Shown: positions 21,635 to 32,642, counted from the stretch's first letter. The stretch is 64,000 bases of DNA from Trigonopsis variabilis (GCA_003707065.3 PPXM03000010.1:310001-374000); one strand, 5' to 3'. Translations and numbers: made by a program. Notes: generated by a model not told the origin, from the sequence alone.

Positions 21635-23383
21635 CTTTTCGACTGCTGTTGAATCTTTCGTCTTCCACCATCGCCTTTATATATCTTCGCCTATCTTTTG
21701 TCCCCAGCTCCAAGTGCCTTTTCTTGGGCGCTGCAAGTCCGCCTTACCTTATGCATGGTAATCAAATAAGTTCAATTGTAAATATGTCTCTTCAATGAAA
21801 TCTTAATGATCAGACTCAGGTCAAACCTTGTCCGTTTGATATTCATTCATTTATCTACGTGTATTCAATAATCAGATAAAAGTTTTTTATCAGATTTTTT
21901 TGGCTTGCGGTTAACCCCCCGCAAAAATTAAGTTTGTCAGATGGTTTGGAAAAAAAGGTTTTCCGCCAATCATATGGCTTTACTGATTAGCCACTTACGT
22001 CCCAAGGCTAAGCCAGGTACCGCATTTTAAGCGCCTCGGTCTGGAAAGTGTCCTAAACTGCCGCTTCCCACACTAAATAAATGCAGAAAAAAATCCACTA
22101 GTCGGTGATATTCATTCCCGACACAATCATTTAAGGTGTTTATATTCCCTGTTCCCTGCATTGAGAACTTTTTCCGTGATGACGTCTTTATATCGTTTTC
22201 ATCATTGAACTTCGGTGACGACAAACATCAATCAGTAATAATCATATCCCGATTAGGATCTGGAAATTTTTCTTCGTTTCTCAAACAACTAACTACATTA
22301 CCGAATTTAGAAGAAGAAAAACTACGCGTCTCTCGTTATCACATCCTCTTTAGGAAGTCTATCCTATAATGTAACACCATTCTATCCGAAACTATCCTTA
22401 GCCAGGCTGCTAAGTGTCAGATCCCCTTATTAAGCTTACTTAACATCCGTGATGAGTTGAGTCATCATAATCATATTGGGAACTCGAAGAGTATAGTGTA
22501 CTCTTTATCTTTGTTTAGGCAGGAATTCTAAATTCAAAGGACGAGGAAATTCTATCCAGTTCATATTACCAAGAGTTTCCTTCAAGGTTGACTTAAGTCC
22601 GGGGCCAATATTAAAGCAAACACAGAAAAAAGGATTGGCACGGCTAAATCGTGGGACATGGAGTTGGAGCAGTTGAGCAGAACTACTGAGATTTGTACAT
22701 ACAACCTAAAAGAACTAGTATCATTTTCTTTTTCAATACTACAACCGAAGAACCATGTTCATTACTGTCATACTTTCACGTCCTCTTAAGGCTCCATCAG
22801 GTCTATATGCTAACGATTGTAAATGCCAAGACGATCTGATCATTTGACCAATGGACGGGAAACAGTAACCGGAATGCATGACCTCTCGTATTGGCAATTA
22901 GCCTGTTGGGTGGCTGCCCAGCATTGTACGCCATCATAGCAGAATTAAAGCTACTTTAGAGTGTTTGATTGCAGCTCTAAGAAACGATGGATAGGCTTCA
23001 CATTACAGGAATTATACTAAATACATGAAGGCAGTTTCGACTCATCCAGTTAGACTGCTCCACCGGGCGATGGGCCTCGTTCTCGGGACTGCCCACTAGA
23101 GGCTTTGAAAGGTTTGGATGACATGTTGGAATTATCCTTAAGCGCCTGGATCAAAGCCCCAAAGTATTGGTATCTGTCATGGTCATAATTGGAGCATATT
23201 GTTCAAAAAGTTTGACAGAAAAACAGACACTTTTGTCTGAAGAGCATATCTTTTTTTGAGCTTTTTTGTCATCCTGTCACAAAATGAACCAAAGATGTCC
23301 TTGCTGATCATGAGAGACCGAAGGCTAACCAGCCGCTCATTAGTGTGGCCAGTCGTCTTCCGTTCGGAATCCATACTCATGAG
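21635..23383. other. 1.7-kb intergenic region
   Basis: Promoter of the siderophore transporter on its left side; otherwise no supported feature. AT-rich, with short frames only. Confidence 0.5.
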
Positions 23384-24028
23384 TCAGATGCCTTGGCTGT
23401 CAAATTGGCCAATCAGCTGACTTACGAGCTCCAACTCCTCCAGTATTTCCTTGGCCTTGGTGGAGAAGAACTTGAACTGTTCGATCAAGGAGCCAGAATG
23501 GTTGTTCTGCCGGAGCCATTCTATCTTGTCTGAGTATTCTTGTAATTTTTCCACTTGGTCTTGTTGGAACTCTACCAGCCGCTCGAGACGAGCCTTCTTT
23601 CGATAGGTCGTTGCCAGCTGCTTCCTCCCTGCTACTAATTTCTCGTCCAGCTCTTTTCCGATATCAACAGCATTGACCAAGTCCAGGCCCTCGTGATGGG
23701 CGAGTCGTACTACCCCTCCGTGAACAAGCGTTTCCGGAATTGTAATAAGATTTCGAAGCACATACATTTCAAACAAATCAAAATTCTGGTCAACCGCCGA
23801 TTCTAATAACGACTCAGCTTGTGCTGTTCCCATTTCGATATCTTTGGTCTCCTTCTCCCGCTCCTCGACGTTAGTCTTCTGGGACACCCTGTTTAGAAGG
23901 TACTGCTCGATAGATTCGGTGCATTTGTATAAGTAAGCATTCACAGCATTTATGATATCATCTAACAGAGCAATAGGAGGATATCCTAGATGCTCAGTCA
24001 GTAAAGCCGTTGTCACAGGCTCGGACAT
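23384..24028 (-). CDS. MTW1: kinetochore protein Mis12/Mtw1
   Basis: A 214-aa frame from ATG 24028. The Mis12/Mtw1 head is clear: LLTEHLGYPPIALLDDIINAVNAYLYKCTESIEQYLL, here spanning residues ~9-45, followed by ESAVDQNFDLFEMYVLRNLITIP and two coiled-coil stretches (residues ~120-200). The protein nucleates the MIND/Mis12 complex linking CENP-C/CENP-T to KNL1 and Ndc80. Near the 3' end GAGCTC is followed by GTAAGT (23425), and a CTGAC branch point with AG at 23376 could define a 50-nt intron. That would replace the last 14 residues with an 11-residue tail ending at 23340. Unspliced is the default here; the two ends cannot be separated by sequence alone. Confidence 0.87.
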   Translation of the reverse strand: MSEPVTTALLTEHLGYPPIALLDDIINAVNAYLYKCTESIEQYLLNRVSQKTNVEEREKETKDIEMGTAQAESLLESAVDQNFDLFEMYVLRNLITIPETLVHGGVVRLAHHEGLDLVNAVDIGKELDEKLVAGRKQLATTYRKKARLERLVEFQQDQVEKLQEYSDKIEWLRQNNHSGSLIEQFKFFSTKAKEILEELELVSQLIGQFDSQGI

Positions 24029-25691
24029 GAAGATAAACAATCGGCGTAGCAACGCGCGCAGTAAAGGCGATGTTGCTGCTGTGTTTAACTCGCAAGCGGC
24101 TCATGGAAGCTCTGATGAAGTAGACGACTTTTAGTGCCTTTGTGCTGTTATTTATAGCATATTTCACGCTTGTGGTAGACATGATCTAATAAGATGCAGA
24201 CGTCATACAAATTGTTGGTCAAAGTGACGTTGCTTCGCCAATCATGTATTAAAGCTATGGTCGAAAAGTCTCTTTTACTATTAATGATCGTCCGAGCTGT
24301 ATAGCGTGTTCGCAAAGCCTGTCTTTAGTCGGCGGCCAACTTGATTTTCAGTCTACTGAGATTGCATGAAATAGGAGAATAGAAAAAATGACTGACTCGG
24401 GATCACATTAAGTGCCTACATCTTTTAGCTCGCGCATCGTGTTTGCGGAAATGACTCCCTTTCATTTAATTAATATTGAAATGTTGACACTGCTACGGAA
24501 AGATAATACGAACCTAGAAATGTATCTTGTTCGGCTGTGAACTGATCGCAAGATGTTTCCTTCCCGTTTCATTAAATTTCCACAGTTCTAACTTTGTCGG
24601 ATTCCGTCAAGCCTATATCATTGCTTCTGAGAGAGCACGACACTTTCTTAAGCAGTCTCCTTAACTGCTTCCGTACAATGGAGAAGTGATAGATGTTGCA
24701 AACCATTGCCAACTCCCTTTGGGAAGGCTCCCGCTGGTAGCTCTGAGCTAAGGCCCTCATCCCACTGCAGAGTGAGAACCCAGCTTGCGAGTCCTACTCA
24801 AGACTCGTCAAAACCAACAAATAGTAAAACCTAAGAAACTCTATCCTGATCGATGATCGATAGATGGCCTATATTCGCTAGATCTGCTGCAAAAACGACT
24901 TTTCTACTTCAGTCTTAGCAGGAAAGTTATTTGGAGGTTACGAGCAAGCAATCACGTTGAGTTTCTCTCATTATCCATTAATTGCGAAATTTTGTGAAAG
25001 AGCGTATTCTATGTTCTCTTTTATATATCGTGAAGGCACGCGCTTTCTGCAGTTATAGTTTCATAGGCCAGTACGATGGTAATAGGTTGCCCCAACAGAG
25101 AGAAAGATCCTCACAGAGACTTATGAGGCTTGGCGAATTAGGGAAGTTAGAGAATACTTATAACTGAAATGAACGGGCCATCTCAATACATATCGGGCAT
25201 GTCCTGATGCCAATTTCAGGCATTTTTTCCGATCATCTCTTTTCGGATTGTCTGTTTTTAGATAGTCCTTCTATTGTCTTTGTTACGCGGCTCGGCCAGT
25301 AGTGGTAACGGTCCGAAATAGTTTCTTGTCAAGTAACCCTGTGGAACCGCAGTCAACAGATATAGGTGCTTTTATTTGCCTTTATTATCAACTTTGTTTA
25401 TGTTCGTCTATCGTGGTATAATATTACCGGCCTTGGATGTAAGACGAATATACACGTGGTGAAGCGAGGTAGTTGGACAAAGGCGCTAGGTCGCGAGATC
25501 CGTGTATGGGGTACGGCATTGATAGATGAGATGTTTACCAAGACTGGTCATCCCCTTTATATCCAGTGTCGGTCCACGATCGCTTATGTAAAGCGTCCTG
25601 ATGTGATTCGGGGGTCAGGTATTGATACATATAGCCCGAATACAAGGCTTCAAGAGTCGTTCCCCTCTTTTTCTCAGTCTCTCGCTCCACC
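24029..25691. other. 1.7-kb divergent intergenic region
   Basis: Upstream region of MTW1 and of the first GPI-protein gene. The stretch 25261-25330 is visibly similar (about 75% by eye) to 41060-41130 upstream of the second GPI-protein gene, showing that promoter sequence was included in the ancestral duplication. No gene is supported. Confidence 0.5.
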
Positions 25692-27314
25692 ATGGTTGGT
25701 ACTCTTTCGTTAACTACGTTGGTCGCTTTGGCTGCACTTGCTCGAGCAGCTTTACCTTTCCCAGGAACTACAGCGTTCAACATAAGCGGTGTGTTCAATC
25801 GCCATTCAACTTCAGCCGGGAACATTGCTGTCTATCCATATTATGTTGCAGCAACCGATAACTTCCTGGTTCTATCTCCAAATCCGAATTTGGATAGCTC
25901 TACTGCTCCTGTTGCTGGCCATCTATACTCATTTTATTTTGAAGATGGCTTTCCTGGAGAAATGCAGACTTGCTCGGATGCGGCGTGTTCTTCAACTGAC
26001 GGTTATCTCAGCTGGGATACGGACGTTGGCTATCTTCGTGTGAACGCTGCTACCCCAGATGATGATACGACTGTCTTCCTACAGGTCGCTAGCACTCGTT
26101 ATATTTCATACACAGGAAATCCTGATATTACTGTTTGTTATGTTTCAGCATATGATATATACGTTCCTTTAGTCCCTGGAACTGATTGTTCAGGCTTCGG
26201 TGACGCAACTTCATTTTCCAACATCTATGCCGCTGTTTATCCTACTCCGGTTTCCTCGTCTATCCCTATCTCAAGCTCCACCATATCGCCTTCTGCTGCT
26301 CCCAGCTCTTCAGTCATTTCTTCGACCGTTTCTAGTGTTCTTCCCTCTTCTAGTGCGGCCGCATTTTCAAGCGTTGCTGTATCTTCGAGCGCTGCTGCAT
26401 CTTCCAGTGTTGCTGTGTCTTCCAGTGTTGCTGCATCTTCTAGTGCTGCTGCTGCTTCTTCTTCTAGTGTTGCTGCTGCTTCTAGTGCCGCTGTCACTTC
26501 CAGCGCTATCGTTTCTAGTGTCGTGCCTTCTTCTTCCGGTGCTTCTTCTTCCGGTACTGCTGCTTCCAGTGCTGCTGCTGTTTCATCTGGCGCTATCCCC
26601 TCTTCTAGCGCTGTCGCTACTTCAAGCGCCGGTCCCTCTAGCTCTCTCATCTCCAGTGCCGTCTCAGCAACTGCATCGTCTACCAGTCTCTCATCTGGAC
26701 CCGTTTCTTCTGCTACCTCATCCTTTTCCTCTGTGATTACACCAGCTTCTAGCTCTTTCTTCTACTCTTCTGCAAAATCCAACTCTACTGGAGCTGCAGG
26801 CGCTACCTCGACTTTGACCCTCGCCAGCACCTACACTCTTCCTTGCGAAGAATGCACAGAGACCGCTCTTCCCTCTGGCTATACTGTGACTGAGATCAAC
26901 GGAGTTACTGTCACCGTTCCTTGCGAGACTACAACACCGGCTGCTTTACCCTCTGGATACACTACTATCGTTATCAACGGAGTGACTGTCACTGTACCTT
27001 GCGAGACCAGCACCTCCACCGCGGTGCCTTCAGGATACACTGTGACCATTGTCAACGGTGTGACCGTGACTATTCCCTGTGAAACTACCGTCACAACAAC
27101 CCACACCACTGCTGCTGTTCCAGGTACTACTACAAAGGTCTCGGCCGGCACCACTGCTGAGGCTGCCTCCTCTTCGCCTTCTGAAAGTGCTGAAGCTGTT
27201 GCTACCGGGGAGGCTGCTCCTTCTGGTCTATTTGAATACAGCGGAGCGTCTCGCAGCGTCTCGTCCGGTCTTACCTTTACCTTTGCTTCTCTTCTTGCCC
27301 TTCTTTTTACTTAG
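25692..27314 (+). CDS. GPI-anchored Ser/Ala-rich cell-wall protein, paralogue A
   Basis: Intronless, 540 aa, ATG in a strong CCACCATGG context. A signal peptide (residues 1-19, ending ALARA) is followed by a ~165-residue Cys-containing N-domain of no recognised family. Then comes ~180 residues of Ser/Ala low complexity, and three ~25-residue repeats of the form LPSGYTVTxINGVTVTVPCET. The end is a hydrophobic tail after small residues (SGASRSVSSGLTFTFASLLALLF) typical of a GPI signal. Expected at the cell surface as an adhesin- or wall-type glycoprotein. From 26382 to 27383 the DNA matches paralogue B (41957-42958) with one difference, although the N-domains differ at roughly 40% of positions. 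Confidence 0.82.
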   Translation: MVGTLSLTTLVALAALARAALPFPGTTAFNISGVFNRHSTSAGNIAVYPYYVAATDNFLVLSPNPNLDSSTAPVAGHLYSFYFEDGFPGEMQTCSDAACSSTDGYLSWDTDVGYLRVNAATPDDDTTVFLQVASTRYISYTGNPDITVCYVSAYDIYVPLVPGTDCSGFGDATSFSNIYAAVYPTPVSSSIPISSSTISPSAAPSSSVISSTVSSVLPSSSAAAFSSVAVSSSAAASSSVAVSSSVAASSSAAAASSSSVAAASSAAVTSSAIVSSVVPSSSGASSSGTAASSAAAVSSGAIPSSSAVATSSAGPSSSLISSAVSATASSTSLSSGPVSSATSSFSSVITPASSSFFYSSAKSNSTGAAGATSTLTLASTYTLPCEECTETALPSGYTVTEINGVTVTVPCETTTPAALPSGYTTIVINGVTVTVPCETSTSTAVPSGYTVTIVNGVTVTIPCETTVTTTHTTAAVPGTTTKVSAGTTAEAASSSPSESAEAVATGEAAPSGLFEYSGASRSVSSGLTFTFASLLALLFT

Positions 27315-27383
27315 AAGTGGCATGACGTGTAGGACAGGCCAGTATGCCTGCGCTAAACTTGTTTTCTTTCTCGATTGGAAATA
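26382..27383 (+). repeat. copy 1 of 1.0-kb near-identical direct repeat
   Basis: Matches 41957-42958 at a constant offset of 15,575 with no indel. The only difference seen is C at 27310 versus T at 42885. It covers the Ser-rich stalk, the three repeats, the GPI signal, the stop and ~69 bp of 3' UTR. The boundaries are abrupt on both sides. Confidence 0.93.
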
Positions 27384-27984
27384 GTGGGTTGTACCTCGCT
27401 GGCTTTTTTTTGTCATTTTATCTTTTTAACTTTTTGATTATTAGTAGATTGTGAAGAATGTATTTTGAGCGTAGCGAGATAATAAGCTGTAGATCTCCCA
27501 GAGTCTAATCTATCTGTTAACCAGGGATGACGCCAAACATGCATTTACCGCTAAGTTTCGATACAGTCAAAGGAAAGCGGCATACAGTAAAGATTAGTTG
27601 TGCATCAATTCATCATCATAGATATCTGTGTCACTTAGGCGAAGATTTTTGAAAGGTATGTCCTCTCCGATCCGAAAGCCGATTCTGTTACGAACAAGTG
27701 TCCAAAGTGATAGAAGCACCTCTGATTCCGACATATCATACATAGCCTCAGGTTAATTTGGAAGTAACAACCTCGTGATGAGAATAACCAAAAGTAAAAG
27801 TGACCCGAGAAGGTACTACATAATCTATTAAAGAATTTGTTAGTGTCTCCAAACTAGTAAACCGTCTAGTTTTGATACATTGTAACATTTAACGACTAAA
27901 TTTGGATTAATCATTGCACTGATAAGGGTCCTTACTCCTAGGCCTCGGAAAAGAAATCCCTAGGCCACGAATTCCCTTATATTA
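27384..27984. other. intergenic, promoter of the Zn2Cys6 gene
   Basis: 600 bp after the GPI-protein gene with no coding signal. Confidence 0.4.
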
Positions 27985-29508
27985 ATGATGAAGCGACAGA
28001 GGATACCTCAGGCATGTGATTTTTGTCATAAGAGATCTATCCGATGTCGGCCAAATTTTCTGCCGGATGGTCCCTGTCTGACCTGTATCCAATATGGACA
28101 GGAGTGCACAAAACTTCGCGAAGTGAAAAAGCGAGACAAAAAAGTCACACTGTTCAACTTGCGGAGTTTCCGGCCTTGATATCTAATTTAATAGACATCT
28201 ATCTAGATACGATCTACCCAATGTGAGTCCATTCACTCCGCAGTCACTTATTCGCAGTTTCCCTTTTATAGATGAGACATTCCTTTTGGAGTCATGGAGA
28301 TCTAATAAATGGCCCCAATATGATAGCTCGTTTGCGGCTTTGATGGCTCTGTGCGCCCTGTCATGTCATCATATTAAATATGGAGCCCTCTTTAACAAAC
28401 GTTTAGTTGTTTATCCTCTTGAAGATTACAACGCAGATATATTCTTAGCAGCCATTAATGAGCTTATTGAAAATGACAGCCTCGACCGGAGATCTGTCTA
28501 CTGGCTTCAGACTTTAAGTTTACTATGTATGATTGGAATACAACAAGCCAATGCTTCCATGCTTCATAAATTTATGGGATTATATTTGACTACTTTGACG
28601 TCAGATAATCTTCATGATGAGTCGAGATGGCCTCGAGATCTTTCCAAGGAAGAGATTAATATCCGCAGACGCATAATCTGGGCAATGTATCGGATTGAGG
28701 TTCATAATGCCGTGGTAATGGGCCATATGATTCGTATCAAGGAATCGCAGACGTCCGTTCAGTACCCAGATCTAGACGTTCATAAGGAGAAATGGAACGT
28801 AAGCTGAAACATCATCACCGACATTTACAGGATCTTGGAACATTCTGCCAATTCTTTCCTCGATAAAAGGTGTCATAAAGCGATTGACTTTCTGGATAAA
28901 GCGAGACCAAGTCCATCCCCGCCATCAGTTATTTTAAATCTCGTGGCCAAGATGCTTGACAATCTGCCTGACTCCATCAAATCGGCTACCTTGCACTCGC
29001 CTGATATCTCTGAAATTCGCTGTGGTTTCCAAATAGCTAATATATCATGTACCATACGGCTTCTGAAGATGGTTTGCTTTGCATCAACCGATGATCTTAC
29101 AGTCGCTCAAGCATGTGGGCCGCCCATGAGCTCCTTCATGACTCAGTAGGTATCCCCTCTGAGTATTTCAGGGCTGTAGGTTCCCCGATGCTTCAAGAAC
29201 TCTCGGGAATTGTCTTTGTTTTGAGCATTATTGCCTCGAAACAGTTATCTTGGACTGAGTATTCTCAGTTACGGACGGTGCTCTTCGAAATGTCTGCTCT
29301 TGTTGTTAGGCTATCATCCCAGGTTTCTCTTCAGAGCTCGGTGTGTTCAAAGTTTCGGCAACATATAGAGCAGGTCGACAGTCGAATCATTAAGCATTTT
29401 CTCCTGCGCGACTCGGCAGACTATCATCCTCAAATGCAGGCGCCGTTTCCTGCTCCGGATGAAGAACTTACGGATGAAGCGGCGATACCATTCGCTTTCC
29501 TTGAATGA
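27985..29508 (+). CDS. Zn2Cys6 transcription factor, reading frame disturbed
   Basis: The N-terminal binuclear cluster is intact: C-x2-C-x6-C-x9-C-x2-C-x6-C at residues ~11-42. A 44-nt intron (28123-28166) can join it to FPALISNLIDIYLDTIYP, and a 35-nt GTGAGT..CAG intron (28223-28257) gives the typical YPIFPFIDETFL start of the fungal_trans domain. Around 28762-28830 a 69-nt intron keeps frame, whereas the better-looking GTAAGC donor at 28799 does not. Near 29113 the frame must change by one base inside TGTGGGCC, and no GT-AG intron explains it. The gene is therefore either damaged or mis-sequenced. The linker after the zinc cluster is unusually short. It lies beside a permease and an oxygenase that it may have controlled. 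Confidence 0.65.
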
Positions 29509-29584
29509 TTGGCTTGGTGGAAATGATTATTACTAATTAGGCTCATCTTTACTCATGAAACTTCTTTAAAAACTGTACCACAAA

Positions 29585-31264
29585 TTAAACCTTTGTACTG
29601 CTCGCATCGGGGACAGATTGGACAATGGCCAAGAGAGGCTCTTTCGAATTTGACGGATCCTCCGAATCAATTACCGGGATAGGATCAAACGTTCCAAAAT
29701 AGTCATACTCATCGATTTCATCAACGGGAAAAATTGGAAAAAGTCGATGAAGAATATAATAAACCAGCGCGGAAATGGAACATCCTAGTAACCACGATAA
29801 ATAATAAACGTGTGACCATCCCTTGAGCTCAATTGTGGAATTCCTGACGTACTGGGCAAACCCAGGAAGGAGTGGCCAGACGCCTAAAACCGAAGCCACA
29901 ATCGCCCTCCCGTTTATCCCGTGGTCGTACCAGTATATGCTCTTGTCTGAGAACTCGTACAAAGAGGTCAGTTTATATTTACGGTGGCGAACGAGGTAAT
30001 AATCAGCAAACACGACTCCGGTAAAAGGACCAAGAAAGACTCCATAATCTCCAATGACGGTCAAGAACTTGGTAGCTCCGTTCAAGAGTTGCCAAGGCTG
30101 CATAAGGAATGCCATTGCGGCAGTCACATAGGCGCCTCGATGGAGATTAAAGTATCTGTGTAGGAGCCCTGAAAGATCAATACCGTTGGACAGGGCGTTT
30201 TCGGCCACAGCAATACCGAATTGCGCAAAGATAAATGATAAAGAAGCAAAAGCGACACCAGCACGGGATCTCGATGAGTTATTATTATATTTTTGAATGG
30301 CTGCGAGCAGTTGAAAGGGTGCCCATAATAAAGATTTCTCTTCAGGATACAACTGCGCAGCACATGAGGTGCAAATGATACCAATCAAGGCTACAACGAT
30401 GGTGCTCAGTGGCACAAAGAGTAGCTGGGCCAGAAACTGGTCTTGAGGTCTTCTAGCGAACCTGGTGAAATCTGACTGAGAGGAAATATGGCTGGAAATA
30501 CTTCCGATATTGGAAACGACTTCCAGGACGAACATCCATCCAAGATGTGACCCTTTTGCCTGGACAACACCGACTGAGCTGACGTCATGAAGAAGGCTGC
30601 CACCTCCACGAGCAGTGATCGTGCACCAAATTAATAAGACAAACACAGTTGGGATGACCGAGATGGCAACAGCAAACGGACGTTGATATTTTTCTGGGGG
30701 AATCCAGATAATAGGCAAACGCAGTACTGAAAAGATGATGAATGCCGTAAAGTCACCAGTAGTCATTGTGCCGCCAGCCAAGGGTTTATCCAGATTGTTG
30801 AAGGACGGCCATAGGGCCGTTAAGAAAGTCTTCACACAGCCGGCTCCCCAGAAAACTTGGGTTGAGTACCAGATAAAGGAGAGAACGATGCGATTGATTA
30901 CAGGAAAGTATCCTCCAATCATACCCCAGGATGCCTTTTGAATAATAGGGAACCCAATGTGCCAGGTGGCTCCTGGTGCTCCGCCAGTACGCAGATTATA
31001 CCCACGATGGTATTTCCAATAATCACAGTCAACATCGCTTGCCAGACATTCAATCCTAGAGCAATCAAAAGATGATCCAGTCGTCCATCCTCCTATATTG
31101 AACGAGCCGGTCACCACCCAGAGACCAATAAACGACCAAGGGCCAAATGTTCGTCTTTCCGGGGTAATCGGTTGGGTGTCTCTATTAACATAGAGGCTTG
31201 TTTCGATGCCTTCAGGCCGAGGAAGCTCAATCCCGGATAGAATTGCACCAAATACCTTCGCCAT
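29585..31264 (-). CDS. NCS1-family nucleobase/allantoin-type permease
   Basis: Open frame of 559 aa with about 12 hydrophobic segments. NCS1 features: the RRTFGPWSFIGLWVVTGSFNIGGW opening region (residues ~38-61), GFPIIQKASWG, SQSDFTRFARRPQDQ and GDYGVFLGPFTGVVFADYYLVRHRKY. Relatives carry uracil, allantoin, uridine or thiamine across the plasma membrane; the substrate is not predictable. Residues ~64-93 do not look like a membrane segment. Read one frame over, the same DNA (about 30982-31068) gives the expected helix LIALGLNVWQAMLTVIIG. So an extra T in TTTT (31067-31070) and a missing G near 30982-30985 appear to compensate each other. See findings. Confidence 0.82.
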   Translation of the reverse strand: MAKVFGAILSGIELPRPEGIETSLYVNRDTQPITPERRTFGPWSFIGLWVVTGSFNIGGWTTGSSFDCSRIECLASDVDCDYWKYHRGYNLRTGGAPGATWHIGFPIIQKASWGMIGGYFPVINRIVLSFIWYSTQVFWGAGCVKTFLTALWPSFNNLDKPLAGGTMTTGDFTAFIIFSVLRLPIIWIPPEKYQRPFAVAISVIPTVFVLLIWCTITARGGGSLLHDVSSVGVVQAKGSHLGWMFVLEVVSNIGSISSHISSQSDFTRFARRPQDQFLAQLLFVPLSTIVVALIGIICTSCAAQLYPEEKSLLWAPFQLLAAIQKYNNNSSRSRAGVAFASLSFIFAQFGIAVAENALSNGIDLSGLLHRYFNLHRGAYVTAAMAFLMQPWQLLNGATKFLTVIGDYGVFLGPFTGVVFADYYLVRHRKYKLTSLYEFSDKSIYWYDHGINGRAIVASVLGVWPLLPGFAQYVRNSTIELKGWSHVYYLSWLLGCSISALVYYILHRLFPIFPVDEIDEYDYFGTFDPIPVIDSEDPSNSKEPLLAIVQSVPDASSTKV

Positions 31265-31522
31265 TCCGGTAAACGAATATATCCAGTCAAGCTTGCCTTC
31301 TTGTCTTAATGCCGATGATAAAAACGGGCACCGTAATGCTTTTTTAACTCAAGTCCGTTTATCTGGTCGACATTTGTGTCTAGTTGGTATTTAGCAGTTT
31401 AACCGTTGATAGTAACGTTGAAGAGTTATCTGCGTATGTGCGATAAACGATTTAGCTGGCGAGATGGACCTGCCAATCCGAGATATAAACTTACTTGATT
31501 GCACACATTTTTAGGTACATTG

Positions 31523-32642
31523 ATGATGGCTGCTTTACCTATCATTGACTTGAGAAAGAGCTCAGATGTAGAGTCTCTGGCGCGGGAATTGAACACCGTG
31601 GGTCGAAACCCGGGATTCTTCTATCTCATTGGACACGAATTGTCGAAAGACAAGATAGACGAGATGTTTTCTCTATCTCGAGGATTCTTCAGTTGTTCGA
31701 GTGATGAGAAAATGGCCTTTTGCAATGGCAGCGGAGACACTGTGAGCATTCGTTGATAGGATACTCACTGATAAAAGGGATATACCAACATTCGTGCGGA
31801 AAAGTGAGTATATTTAAATGGCTTTACTTAACGCGAATCAAGACTGTCTTCAAAAGGGAATGGAGACTTGAAAGAGTCCATTTATGTTGGCTCATTATCT
31901 CAAACTCCTCAACAGCTCCCAGCATCGCTCGAAGGTCAAAGAAAAACAATTGATCATTTCTTCCAGTCCTGCCAGCAAATCGGAGAGGTCTTACTTCGAG
32001 GACTTGCTGTTGGTCTAGGAGTAAGTAGTGTCTAGAAAAGTCTTCCTAAGTGCAAGCTTCCAGAAGATTATATTTCAAGCAAGCATACTGGACAGCGCGA
32101 TCGATTAAGATTGATTCACTATCCGAGGGTCGAGGGATTCTTTCAGTCTTTAGATGACATCCGAGCCGGAGAACATAGCGATTATGGGTCTGTTACCTTA
32201 CTCTTTCAGGAGCCTTCAGATAAAGGAGGATTCCAAGTGCTAGAAAAAGGCAAATGGAAAGATATTCCTGCAATTGAAGGGGGCAATCGTTGTGAATATT
32301 TGGGACGCCTTGGAGTTCTGGACTGCAGGGAGGCTTCGGTCGACGATCCACCGCGTCGTCGTCCAGAGAGTTTCAACTGAGAACCAAAGCAGATACAATA
32401 TGCCTTTTTCTATCCAATCAGATGATTCAACCTTGCTGGCCCCCTTGCAGTGTCAATCATCGTACCTTCCCGCCTGGTCCGTTCACGACGACTACGATTA
32501 TTTCCAGAAACTGATCAGAAGTAAATACGGCAATGAGGCCCCCGTCACATCTGGCGCATATTCGAAGACGAGTCCTTGCTACGTATTCTTCTGCTTAGGT
32601 CTGTCCAGCGTAAGCAGAAGAATAGCGCATACTTCGGCATAA
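31523..32642 (+). CDS. 2-oxoglutarate/Fe(II) oxygenase (IPNS-like), one frame break
   Basis: Four exons: 31523-31741, 31778-31803, 31843-32020, 32057-32642, with introns of 36, 39 and 36 nt (GTGAGC, GTGAGT and GTAAGT donors). Spliced protein begins MMAALPIIDLRKSS and includes NPGFFYLIGH, GDTGYTNIRAEK, GDLKESIYVGS, the iron-binding GEHSDYGSVTLL (HxD), the distal His in STIHRVV and RYNMPFS (2-oxoglutarate end). At G5 (32279-32283) the frame shifts. With four Gs the protein would continue IEGAIVVNIWDALEFW, the normal family sequence, so the gene is one base out of frame as given. It is divergent from the NCS1 permease gene (258 bp). The substrate is unknown. Confidence 0.72.
32585..32624. repeat. 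14-bp inverted repeat at 3' end of the oxygenase gene
   Basis: The 14-bp arm TATTCTTCTGCTTA (32584-32597) and its perfect complement TAAGCAGAAGAATA (32611-32624) are separated by 13 nt. They sit inside the last codons of the oxygenase, whose C-terminal residues there do not look family-like. It could be a hairpin or the trace of a small insertion. Confidence 0.55.

Noticed and set aside
26237-26650. Antisense acidic Glu/Ala-rich reading frame over the Ser-rich stalk (also 41887-42225)
   Set aside because: Complement of biased Ser/Ala codons; such frames arise automatically opposite low-complexity coding sequence.
29049-29130. Intron explaining the frame change near 29113 in the Zn2Cys6 gene
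   Set aside because: All GT-AG combinations tried give the wrong phase, a stop, or remove the conserved AAHELLHDS stretch.
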